From the NCBI GenBank assembly GCA_944392815.1, contig CALXXY010000002.1:62001-126000 (forward strand): a stretch of DNA of 64,000 nucleotides. The letters are read 5' to 3'. The position numbers and the translations under genes are program-made. The notes below the pieces were generated by a model that saw only the letters and a list, made by a program, of their open reading frames with translations, did no database searches and was not told where the DNA came from. Below are positions 31,991 to 40,013 of the stretch, piece by piece. How positions within the stretch are numbered: the stretch's first letter is position 1; each line of letters starts with the position of its first letter. Source of the DNA: an uncultured Alphaproteobacteria bacterium (GTDB taxonomy: Bacteria; Pseudomonadota; Alphaproteobacteria; Rs-D84).

Positions 31991-32608
31991 TTAATCATAA
32001 AATGCGTCGCCACCACTGGTACTGACTGTTCTGTGACGTTGAATTTGAAAATAATCGGACGCGAAATTTGTTTTGGGTGTCAAATCATAAAACGCAACAT
32101 TTGTTTGTGCCCCCGTTGCATCAATCACAGTCCACGAATTTAATTTCACAGGCGATTTATCAAACACAACCGTCATATTTCCCAATCCCTCTTGGCCCCG
32201 CAGATTCATTTTCAACGAAAACGTTTTATCCATATCCGCGGTTTCAATAACGTTAATATCTGCATTTTCCAAATCGATATTTTCACGAATTAATATCCCG
32301 GCCGGTGTACTGGTTAACGGCACAGTCGTAATTTGATCCAACGATTTATCAAAAAAATACAAATCACTGCCGTCTGCAATTAATTGCACAGGCATATCAT
32401 CATAATCCAACCGCACACGCCCAGGCCGCAGCATAGAAAACGTTCCGCGATTTTGTTTGCCATTTGCATTTTGCACAAACGTACCATTTAACCCAGTAAT
32501 CGAATTCAAATAATTTTCAGCCGACGCCACCAATCCCCCGTCCACAGCGGCATGCGCCACACCGCACACACACAAACACATGATAAAAGACAATATACGT
32601 TTTATCAT
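31991..32608 (-). CDS. lolA: Outer-membrane lipoprotein carrier protein LolA
   Basis: Periplasmic chaperone that ferries lipoproteins from LolCDE to the outer membrane. Signal peptide MIKRILSFIMCLCVCGVAHA; the mature protein has the LolA pattern: an N-terminal helix with YLNSITGLNGTFVQNA, RGTFSMLRPGRVRLDYD, LIADGSDLYFFDKSLDQITT and a C-terminal beta cap. Its 205 aa are typical. It overlaps nrnA by 4 bp. It fits the lnt function found elsewhere in the window. Confidence 0.9.
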   Translation of the reverse strand: MIKRILSFIMCLCVCGVAHAAVDGGLVASAENYLNSITGLNGTFVQNANGKQNRGTFSMLRPGRVRLDYDDMPVQLIADGSDLYFFDKSLDQITTVPLTSTPAGILIRENIDLENADINVIETADMDKTFSLKMNLRGQEGLGNMTVVFDKSPVKLNSWTVIDATGAQTNVAFYDLTPKTNFASDYFQIQRHRTVSTSGGDAFYD

Positions 32609-33561
32609 TTTAATCTCTCCCTGAATAATTCCAAAACGTGCGCGCGCACGCGTTCAATATTATCATGCACAATTGCGCCCGCGGCGAACGCATGCCCCCC
32701 GCCCCCCAACGCAGCCGCGATATCGTCCACAGGTCCCGCCTTGCTGCGCAAAGAAACACCGGTTTGATTTTCCTTTTGCCGCTTTAATAAAACAATATAT
32801 TCGACGCCCTTTATCTGGGCCAACAACGACAGTATTATTTCACCCCGCCCGTCCAGATATTTGTATTCTGTGGCCTCGACAGTGGCCAACGCCAACCGCC
32901 CACGATAAAAAAATTCGGTACGTGATGTAATTGCTGCCTCGGTCAATACTGACTTGCGCGGTTTGTTATTTAATAAATTGGAAATGCGTTCTATGTCGAC
33001 GCCGGCATCAACCAACTGTGCCATTATGCGCAGCGGCGCGCCACGACGTGCATATTTAAAATACCCGGTATCAGTTAAAATCGATAACGCAATTAAATCA
33101 TTCACATCAGAATTTCGCGACCAATTTAATTTTTTCGCAATATTAAAAATTATTTCCCCAGTCGCGGCGGCCGACACATCATTCAAACACAAATCCCCAA
33201 CAGTGTCGTCATTTTTGTGGTGATCAATTTCTATAACATACTTGGCGGCATTTAATGCCGGCATTATTCCGCCCAAATGATTTTTATTCCCATAATCCAA
33301 CACGAACACCAGGTCAAATTTCTGATTCAAATCCACATGTGCAAAATAATGCATCTGATTTCGCAACGGCACGTTATCCAGCATATCGGGCATATTTCCA
33401 TCATACACACACAACACATCGCGCCCCAAATTAACGCGAATCAATTCGCCCAACGCCAGTACAGAACACAACGAATCGCCATCTGGGTTTTTATGCCCAG
33501 CAATTAAAATATTTTTTGCGCCCCGCAATTTTTTGACCAAAATATCCAGTTTATTTTCCAA
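32605..33561 (-). CDS. nrnA: DHH phosphoesterase, NrnA-like oligoribonuclease / pAp phosphatase
   Basis: Degrades nano-RNAs and/or 3'-phosphoadenosine-5'-phosphate. The DHH domain has HKNPDGDSLCSVLAL, VFVLDYGNKN and VIEIDHHKND (Mn-binding Asp/His); the C-terminal DHHA1 domain has ALGGGGHAFAAGA. Its 318 aa are typical of NrnA. It lies between recJ (also DHH) and lolA in one minus-strand run. A cyclic-di-AMP-linked GdpP role is excluded by the lack of membrane and PAS domains. Confidence 0.88.
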   Translation of the reverse strand: MENKLDILVKKLRGAKNILIAGHKNPDGDSLCSVLALGELIRVNLGRDVLCVYDGNMPDMLDNVPLRNQMHYFAHVDLNQKFDLVFVLDYGNKNHLGGIMPALNAAKYVIEIDHHKNDDTVGDLCLNDVSAAATGEIIFNIAKKLNWSRNSDVNDLIALSILTDTGYFKYARRGAPLRIMAQLVDAGVDIERISNLLNNKPRKSVLTEAAITSRTEFFYRGRLALATVEATEYKYLDGRGEIILSLLAQIKGVEYIVLLKRQKENQTGVSLRSKAGPVDDIAAALGGGGHAFAAGAIVHDNIERVRAHVLELFRERLK

Positions 33562-33575
33562 TTTCTATATTTTTG

Positions 33576-35339
33576 CTATACAGCAATATCCTCTATAAAA
33601 AACTGTGCACTGACATGCCCGTTAAAATCGTTTTCTTTTAATTTACCCAACATCATTATTTTAGTGTTTGTATGCGCGTCGTCCAGCAAAAAATCGCCGA
33701 CGGGCGTCCCGACTAAATTAAATCCAACAAATGCCAATTGTGTACCGGCACTGGTCATCACAGACCCACGCAAATGCGCGCCATGCCCCATGGTTGTGGC
33801 GAAACGCAACGTCGCCCCATGCAATATTAATGTGGGTTCAGGATTGCCCTGGCCAAACGGTTCCAGTCCATTTAATTTGTTGATTAATTTTAACGTTGCC
33901 CCACCCGCGTCCATTTCTGCATCGGCAACAATTTCCTTGTGCGGGATAACGCCGTTCAATTGTGCACGCACGGCCTGTTCCAAAAATTCACAAAAACGCG
34001 ATTCTTTTTCCGCGCTTAATGAAAATCCAGCCGCAGCCGCATGGCCGCCACCCTCGGATATAATTCCGGCGGCCAATGCGTCATGTATAATTTTTCCCAA
34101 ATCGACACCCTGAATGGAACGACCCGAACCGTTAATCATGCCATCGGCACGCGTCGCCACACATGACGGCAAATTATATTTATCCTTTAACCGGCCGGCA
34201 ATAATTCCCATAACGCCACCATGCCAGTTATCGCCACACACGAACAAACTGCAATGCCCAGCCGCACAGCAACGTTCAGCCATATCACCCGCCGACAACA
34301 TAATGGCATTTTGAATATCTATGCGTTCCTGATTCATCTGGTGCAATTTTTGCGCCAAATCATTTGCAATTAATGGATTATCTGTCAACAGCAATTCCAA
34401 CGCAGGCGCCGCCGAATCCAACCGCCCCGCCGCATTCAACCGTGGTCCAATTGCAAACCCCGCGGCGTATACAGACGGCTTTTTAATCCCGGCCACGTCC
34501 ATCAATGTCCGCAACCCCAGATTTTTACGCATACCCAACACGCGCAGTCCCGTTGCAACAAACGCGCGATTTAATCCCACCAGCGGCATAGTGTCGCATA
34601 TGGTGCCCAACGCAACAAAATCCAAATAATCCATCAAATCAGTATCTGCAACGCGTTTGGCCATATCAGGCGACAAATCGCGTCCCCGCAATTCACGCCG
34701 CACCGCAACCAGCGTTAAAAACGCCACCCCAACCCCGGCCAAATACGACAACCCCGACGTATCATCAACACGCTTTGGATTTACAACCGCGTCCGCCGCC
34801 GGCAACACAGCGTCCGGTGAATGATGGTCCGTCACAACAATCCGCAACCCACGTGCGGTGGCGTGCGCAACCTCGGCCACGCCGCTGATACCACAATCAA
34901 CTGTTATGATTAATTTTGCACCACTGTCTGCAATTTCATCAACAGCCCCGATGTTTAATCCGTACCCTTCGCCTTCACGCGTAGGCAGGTGCCAAATAAC
35001 GTCCACCCCCAGCGCACGCAAATATTTCACAAAAATCGCGGTTGATGTAATTCCATCAACGTCATAGTCACCATAAATCGCAATTTTTTCATGCGCCAAA
35101 ATACTGTCTGTAATTATTTTTGCGGCCACGTCCATATCACGCAACACAGACGGATTAGGCATATATTCACGAATACTGGGGTTCAAAAACTTTTCCATCG
35201 CGGCCATATCAGTAATCCCGCGACTGATTAAAATTTTCTGTAATAAATTATCTGCCTGACTGGGGCCTTCTTCTTCACCTGGATACGTCGTCACCGTCCA
35301 TACTTGCCCCAGTATGGACTTGTCTACTACTTTTCTCAC
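33576..35339 (-). CDS. recJ: Single-stranded-DNA-specific exonuclease RecJ
   Basis: 5'-3' exonuclease of RecF-pathway recombination and mismatch repair. Motifs: IAIYGDYDVDGITSTAIFVK, LIITVDCGISG, VVTDHHSPD (DHH), VALGTICDTMPL, IGPRLNAAGRLDSA, and the DHHA1 motif SEGGGHAAAAGFSL. The OB-fold C-terminal region is present. Its 587 aa are typical. It is located between ftsI and nrnA on the same strand. Confidence 0.96.
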   Translation of the reverse strand: MRKVVDKSILGQVWTVTTYPGEEEGPSQADNLLQKILISRGITDMAAMEKFLNPSIREYMPNPSVLRDMDVAAKIITDSILAHEKIAIYGDYDVDGITSTAIFVKYLRALGVDVIWHLPTREGEGYGLNIGAVDEIADSGAKLIITVDCGISGVAEVAHATARGLRIVVTDHHSPDAVLPAADAVVNPKRVDDTSGLSYLAGVGVAFLTLVAVRRELRGRDLSPDMAKRVADTDLMDYLDFVALGTICDTMPLVGLNRAFVATGLRVLGMRKNLGLRTLMDVAGIKKPSVYAAGFAIGPRLNAAGRLDSAAPALELLLTDNPLIANDLAQKLHQMNQERIDIQNAIMLSAGDMAERCCAAGHCSLFVCGDNWHGGVMGIIAGRLKDKYNLPSCVATRADGMINGSGRSIQGVDLGKIIHDALAAGIISEGGGHAAAAGFSLSAEKESRFCEFLEQAVRAQLNGVIPHKEIVADAEMDAGGATLKLINKLNGLEPFGQGNPEPTLILHGATLRFATTMGHGAHLRGSVMTSAGTQLAFVGFNLVGTPVGDFLLDDAHTNTKIMMLGKLKENDFNGHVSAQFFIEDIAV

Positions 35340-35381
35340 ACTATACTCTTTTTTTATTATCAGAATGATTATAATCGAAAA

Positions 35382-36995
35382 TTATTCAAATAGCAACGGC
35401 AGTATCCCATCAAGAATTTTTCCCGTTGTCGGCACAGCATTCCATGCCGCCGTACGCAGCCCGAATGATTCAGGCGTCCCATTCGGCTCGTCCAAAACAA
35501 CCAAAATTGTATATTGTGGCGCAGACACAGGAAAAATTCCTGCGAACGCAGTTAAATTCTTTTTTCTGTTTCCATATTTTTCAGCGGTTGCAGTTTTTCC
35601 ACCAATTTGAATACCCGCCACACGCGCCTGTTTACCGCTGGTTTCCTCGGCAATATGGAACATAATATTACGCAGACGCGCGGAAATTTCATCTGACAAT
35701 ACGCGTTGCCCCTGCACAGGCCCCACCCCACGTTTTAATATTGTCGGATAAATATAAATTCCACCATTTGTCATCGCATTCACGGCCAACAGCAAATGCA
35801 TTGGCGTCACAGAAATACCATGCCCAAACGATACCGTCGCCCGTTCCACAGGCCCCCATTTTGCCGGCAACAGCGGACGTTCTGTGGAACCAAAATCCAA
35901 ATCCAATGGTTCATCAAAATGCAACCGTTCAAAAAATTCCTGTTGCGTACCATCTGGTAAATCCAACGCGATTTGCGCACTGCCCGCATTGCACGAATGC
36001 AACATAATTTCTTCTATGGTTAAATTCGGACGTGGCGGTTTAAAACTGCGCACATCACTGATTCGTTTAACCACGCGCCCAAATTTATCAGTAATCGGGA
36101 ATGGTTCGGCCACATAGTATTCTTTGTCTATGCCGTTTTCCATGGCCATGGCCGTATTAAATATTTTAAATATCGACCCCATTTCAAACACCCCGCGCAT
36201 AGGCATAAACATGCGATTGGACGCCGGATCCAAATTAATATTTTCCGGATCGAAATCGGGCAAAGACACCATTGCAATAATTTCACCGGTACGCGAATTC
36301 ATCAACATACCCATGGCGGCGCGCGCCTGATATTTCTGCATAGCGATACTTAATTGATCATAAAACACGGCCTGGATACGCGCGTCCAGTGACAATTGCA
36401 ACGGGTCAGTATTTTCACGCAAATAATCGTCATAAATACGTTCGACACCCTCCAGTCCATAACCGTCGCGCCCAACAAATCCAACAATGTGCGAAAACAG
36501 CCGGCGTTTCGGATATCTGCGTTTTTGTTCTGCCTCGATTTCCAGCCCAACCAAATCCGCGTCTTCGACAATGGCACGCTGCGCGTCCGACGCATATTTT
36601 TTTACATATATAAATTTACGTGATGAATTCACCAAATCCAACGCCTGGGCCAAAGTATATTCATACGGCAAAATCTGGTGTATAACCTGGGCCACAGCAT
36701 CGCGATTTTTCACATATGGTGGGCGCAAAATAATATGCCCAGACATAATATTTTTCGCCAATATATCGCCATTTCTGTCGACTATATCGGCACGTTGCAC
36801 AACCCACGCCCCGTCAGCCCCGGCACGGCGCGCCCTGTCGGTGCCCTCTATGCCCAACGCCAAAGTGCGCAATATAAACACAACAAACGCAGCAACGAAA
36901 ACATAATAAACCCAGCGCATACGTCTGTGGCCTTCGCGGTCATTGGACGCGCTGTAAAAACCGTGTTTAAAAATATCCCGACCTATTTCGAACAT
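35382..36995 (-). CDS. ftsI: Penicillin-binding protein 3 (FtsI), septal transpeptidase
   Basis: Class B PBP cross-linking septal peptidoglycan with FtsW. Membrane anchor at about residues 27-50 (YYVFVAAFVVFILRTLALGI), pedestal domain with VQRADIVDRNGDILAKN, then the transpeptidase: SxxK in MGSIFKIFNTAMAM, SxN in HSCNAGSAQIA, and the third motif in GGKTATAEKYG. The third motif is KTA rather than KTG. Its 537 aa are near the usual 570-590. It directly abuts ftsL. The usual dcw neighbours (mraY, murE) are absent; recJ follows. Confidence 0.93.
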   Translation of the reverse strand: MFEIGRDIFKHGFYSASNDREGHRRMRWVYYVFVAAFVVFILRTLALGIEGTDRARRAGADGAWVVQRADIVDRNGDILAKNIMSGHIILRPPYVKNRDAVAQVIHQILPYEYTLAQALDLVNSSRKFIYVKKYASDAQRAIVEDADLVGLEIEAEQKRRYPKRRLFSHIVGFVGRDGYGLEGVERIYDDYLRENTDPLQLSLDARIQAVFYDQLSIAMQKYQARAAMGMLMNSRTGEIIAMVSLPDFDPENINLDPASNRMFMPMRGVFEMGSIFKIFNTAMAMENGIDKEYYVAEPFPITDKFGRVVKRISDVRSFKPPRPNLTIEEIMLHSCNAGSAQIALDLPDGTQQEFFERLHFDEPLDLDFGSTERPLLPAKWGPVERATVSFGHGISVTPMHLLLAVNAMTNGGIYIYPTILKRGVGPVQGQRVLSDEISARLRNIMFHIAEETSGKQARVAGIQIGGKTATAEKYGNRKKNLTAFAGIFPVSAPQYTILVVLDEPNGTPESFGLRTAAWNAVPTTGKILDGILPLLFE

Positions 36996-37298
36996 TTATT
37001 TTTGTAGTTGTTCCCCGCGCAGCGGCAAATCTGACACAGACACATTTTTATGAAAACCAATAACCTCGGACTCAGGATACACACTGGTGACCATATTGCG
37101 CAAAATTTCAGGCCGCACATACGACGCAAAATCCGCCTGGGCCACGGCAATATCCTGTTGCGTTTGCACAATTTCACTGCGCACACGATTGCGCAATTTG
37201 CTTTGCGTGCGATAACACACCTGCAACACAGCCGACAACATCAGCATCAGGCAAATCGCCCACAACCCGATATACCACATTTTTTTTGATTCGCCCAT
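36996..37298 (-). CDS. ftsL: Cell division protein FtsL-like
   Basis: Small bitopic protein: short cytoplasmic N-terminus, one membrane helix (MWYIGLWAICLMLMLSAVLQ), then a periplasmic coiled-coil-like stretch (KLRNRVRSEIVQTQQDIAVA) and a C-terminal tail. Its 100 aa, its location immediately before ftsI and this topology identify FtsL despite low conservation of the family. It would link FtsB/FtsQ to FtsWI at the septum. Confidence 0.8.
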   Translation of the reverse strand: MGESKKMWYIGLWAICLMLMLSAVLQVCYRTQSKLRNRVRSEIVQTQQDIAVAQADFASYVRPEILRNMVTSVYPESEVIGFHKNVSVSDLPLRGEQLQK

Positions 37299-37332
37299 TT
37301 TCCCACGCCCTGTTATTCAAATATTAATATTA

Positions 37333-37695
37333 TCATAAATTCTGTAAAAAACTAATCATAGAATTCACACCACCCAAACGCCCGGTCCCCAGATTTAAAT
37401 CCAGCGACGCAAATTCACTGTGTAAATCCATTTCACGAATCTGTTGCGGGGATTTTCCATCAACCATTGCGACCATAATCGCCACTATGCCACGCACCAA
37501 CGCCGAATCGGCCCGTCCATAAAAACGATTACCATCGCGGCAAATTTCCGCGCGTGACGCACAGCCCACAATTTCGCTGCATACAGCGCTGTCCGGCACA
37601 GACGGCATTTGCGCCCCAAAATCCATAACCATTTCCAGTTTCTGCACAGGGTCGTCCACCATCATCAACATATTTTTCATATCAGTATATGTCAT
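37333..37695 (-). CDS. sufE: Cysteine desulfuration protein SufE
   Basis: Accepts persulfide sulfur from SufS and hands it to the SufB scaffold. It has KLEMVMDFGAQMP near the N-terminus and the acceptor Cys in EIVGCASRAEI (family pattern V-x-G-C-Q-S), followed by FYGRADSALVRGIVAIMVAM. 120 aa is slightly shorter than E. coli SufE (138). It starts 3 nt after the sufT stop, in the order sufS-sufT-sufE. Confidence 0.92.
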   Translation of the reverse strand: MTYTDMKNMLMMVDDPVQKLEMVMDFGAQMPSVPDSAVCSEIVGCASRAEICRDGNRFYGRADSALVRGIVAIMVAMVDGKSPQQIREMDLHSEFASLDLNLGTGRLGGVNSMISFLQNL

Positions 37696-37698
37696 ACG

Positions 37699-38016
37699 TC
37701 ACCACCCCTGTTCAGTCAAATCCAATTCCAACCGCGCCGCGTCCGACATACGCGACAAATCCCATGGCGGATCCCACACCAATTCAATATGAACATCGCG
37801 CCCACCCGACACCGCCGCCACAGAATCATGTACCTGTTGCAATAAATCTTCCATCATGGGGCACGTCGGACTGGTAAAAGTCATTTTAATATCCACAGAT
37901 TTTTCACCAATGCCAATATCATAAATCAAACCCAAATCCCAAATATTTACTGGGATTTCAGGGTCATATACGGAACGCAAAACCTCGATAATATTTTCTT
38001 TTGTTAATGCCATCAT
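37699..38016 (-). CDS. sufT: SufT / MIP18-family Fe-S assembly factor
   Basis: DUF59-family protein involved in Fe-S cluster maturation or delivery. Motifs: VLRSVYDPEIPVNIWDLGLI and MTFTSPTCPMMEDLLQQV (conserved Cys), ELVWDPPWDLSRMSDAAR. Its 105 aa match the minimal family. It is sandwiched between sufS and sufE (2-3 nt gaps), supporting a SUF role. It starts at ATGATG, so the start may be 38016 or 38013. Confidence 0.92.
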   Translation of the reverse strand: MMALTKENIIEVLRSVYDPEIPVNIWDLGLIYDIGIGEKSVDIKMTFTSPTCPMMEDLLQQVHDSVAAVSGGRDVHIELVWDPPWDLSRMSDAARLELDLTEQGW

Positions 38017-38018
38017 TT

Positions 38019-39158
38019 TTATTTTACCACACTTTCTATTATATCAGCGGCGCGCATTACGTCATTCATTGTGTTCATTGACCCCACAGAAATACGTGCA
38101 GTCCCCGCCACCCCCAACGCCCTGTGAATCCAACTGGCACACATATTACCGACACGCAAACACAACCCACGCGCACCAACCAACGCCCCAAAATCCAGTA
38201 TATGCATGCCATCAACATAAAATGTCAACAACGTCGCGTCCCGTGGTGTAATAATCTTTATCCGCGGATTTTTGGATAATCTGTCATATAAATATTTTAT
38301 CAAATCCAAATTTGGCCGATTCGCAGACAAATAATCAATCGCCGCCGGCAAACCAATAATTTGAGTTAACGGTAATGTTCCCGCCTCGAACTTGGCCGGC
38401 GCGCTTTCCCATTGGAACATAACATTATGTTCAACCGCACTGCCCGTTATTTTTGAAATCATTCCACCACCAAACTTGTCTGGCGACACCCATCGTTCAG
38501 GATTTTTCATATACATAATTCCCAAACCAGTATCAGCCCCAATTTTATGTGCAGAAAAACACATAAAATCACAATCCCATTTTTGAACATCAATTTCGTT
38601 ATGCACAACATATTGCGCGGCATCAACCACAGTTATAACATCTGGATTTTTTTTACGCGCCGCGGCAATCAATCCCGCAACATCTTGGGCCATGCCCATA
38701 ACATTTGACATAGCGGTAATAACAAACACATCTGCGCATGGCAAATCAGAACACATTAAATTGTATTTGTCGTCCATTGGACATAAAACAATCTTGCACA
38801 AATCAGAATCATATAACAATTCGAACGGCAAACGCGCACTGTGATGATCCAAATCGGACACCATCACAGTTTTATTTTTTATCCCCGTCCCACACACACA
38901 ATCATTTATTATATGCACAATTCTGTTCATACCATCAGTTGTCCCAGACGTAAACACAATCTGATCCGGCCGTGCATTTATAAACCGGGCAACGCGTTCG
39001 CGCGCATTTGCGACCATATCATCTACATTACTGGCGCGCGCACAAATGCCCCGCCCTGCATTCGCATAATTGTGGCGCAAAAAATCGCATTCAGCCGCAA
39101 TCACAGATTCGGATTTCAACGCACTGGCCGCACTGTCTAAGTATATGATATTATTCAT
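38019..39158 (-). CDS. sufS: Cysteine desulfurase SufS
   Basis: PLP enzyme that mobilises sulfur from cysteine as persulfide. The start at 39158 (MNNIIYLDSAASALKSESVI) is preceded by AAGGG; the frame is open much further but runs into the trxA gene. PLP-lysine in FMCFSAHKIGADTGLGIMY, GTTDGMNRI, DAAQ, and the active-site Cys in LRVGNMCASWIHRALG. 379 aa is somewhat shorter than the usual 405-420. First gene of sufS-sufT-sufE; sufB-sufC lie at 16.8-18.8 kb. Confidence 0.93.
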   Translation of the reverse strand: MNNIIYLDSAASALKSESVIAAECDFLRHNYANAGRGICARASNVDDMVANARERVARFINARPDQIVFTSGTTDGMNRIVHIINDCVCGTGIKNKTVMVSDLDHHSARLPFELLYDSDLCKIVLCPMDDKYNLMCSDLPCADVFVITAMSNVMGMAQDVAGLIAAARKKNPDVITVVDAAQYVVHNEIDVQKWDCDFMCFSAHKIGADTGLGIMYMKNPERWVSPDKFGGGMISKITGSAVEHNVMFQWESAPAKFEAGTLPLTQIIGLPAAIDYLSANRPNLDLIKYLYDRLSKNPRIKIITPRDATLLTFYVDGMHILDFGALVGARGLCLRVGNMCASWIHRALGVAGTARISVGSMNTMNDVMRAADIIESVVK

Positions 39159-39231
39159 TTTATGATTTCCCTTGCATTTTGTGGGGATTATAATACACTC
39201 CTGTGAAATATCAACAAGGAAGGAGTAAAAG

Positions 39232-39552
39232 ATGGCTTTGGAACACGCAAATGACGCAACATTTGAATCCATGACCGGGTCTGGTATTGCGCTGGTTGAT
39301 TTCTGGGCACCTTGGTGCGGTCCGTGCCGTATGTTTGGGCCTATCTTTGAATCAGTGTCTGAAAAATTTCCAGATGTAAAATTCATAAAATTCGAAATTG
39401 ACGAATCAAATCGACGTACACCGGCAAAATTCGGAATCCGTGGCATTCCCAGCGTACTGGCATTTCGCAACGGCGAATTAATCGAGGCCCGTTCCGGCCT
39501 TATGGACGAAGAAACACTTTCGGATTGGATACGTGAACTAAAAGGATCCTGA
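39232..39552 (+). CDS. trxA: Thioredoxin
   Basis: General disulfide reductase. Active site WCGPC in LVDFWAPWCGPCRMFGPI, then the cis-Pro in GIRGIPSVLAFRNGELIE. 106 aa, typical. AAGGAAGGAG lies just upstream, a very strong ribosome-binding site; a TATAAT sequence is at 39189. dksA follows within 2 nt. Confidence 0.96.
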   Translation: MALEHANDATFESMTGSGIALVDFWAPWCGPCRMFGPIFESVSEKFPDVKFIKFEIDESNRRTPAKFGIRGIPSVLAFRNGELIEARSGLMDEETLSDWIRELKGS

Positions 39553-39554
39553 AA

Positions 39555-39980
39555 ATGGCAGAAAATTACAAGAATATTGAATTACCACCAAAATACACAC
39601 CGAAAAAATCGGAACCATATATGTGCCCACAACAATTGGCATATTTCTATCAATTGCTGTCCGCACAAAAAGAAGAATTACTGCACGATTCCGCCGCGAC
39701 ATTGAATGCCGTTCGCATGGCGGATCAAACGGACGCAGGCGGCGTTGGTGACGAATCGGATAATGCCGCATTTGAACAGGAAATCACCATGAACCTGCGC
39801 ATGTCCGAACGTGATAATAACTTGCTGAAAAAAATCAACGCAGCATTGGAACGCATTGAAAACGGCACATATGGATACAGCGTCGTATCTGGCGAAGAAA
39901 TTGGCCTGAATCGTATGTTGGCACGCCCATTGGCCACAATGACGGTTGACGAACAGGAAGAATACGAAAAACGTAAATAA
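39555..39980 (+). CDS. dksA: DksA/TraR-family RNA polymerase-binding factor lacking the zinc cysteines
   Basis: Transcription factor that enters the RNA polymerase secondary channel and works with ppGpp. The coiled-coil tip has D-x2-D-x-A (DESDNA) as needed for activity. The C-terminal globule has GTYGYSVVSGEEIGLNRM and ARPLATMTVDEQEEY where classical DksA has CxxC and a second CxxC: all four zinc Cys are replaced. 141 aa, normal length. Zinc-independent DksA paralogues are known (for example DksA2 of Pseudomonas). It is translationally adjacent to trxA. Confidence 0.92.
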   Translation: MAENYKNIELPPKYTPKKSEPYMCPQQLAYFYQLLSAQKEELLHDSAATLNAVRMADQTDAGGVGDESDNAAFEQEITMNLRMSERDNNLLKKINAALERIENGTYGYSVVSGEEIGLNRMLARPLATMTVDEQEEYEKRK

Positions 39981-40010
39981 AACGCGCGCCATTTCGGCGC
40001 GCCGTTTTTA
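39981..40010 (+). terminator. Intrinsic terminator after dksA
   Basis: Stem GCGCGCC / GGCGCGC (loop ATTTC), extended by AAC/GTT pairs, followed by five T. Convergent with the protease gene. Confidence 0.85.
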
Positions 40011-40013
40011 TTA

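Noticed and set aside
38021..38034. Match to the extended -10 motif near the sufT start (AAGTGTGGTAAAAT)
   Set aside because: It is the coding sequence of the last sufS codons, and sufT is 2 nt downstream in the same operon.
39159..39470. N-terminal extension of SufS by 104 codons
   Set aside because: It overlaps trxA and its promoter on the other strand; the family start and ribosome-binding site are at 39158.
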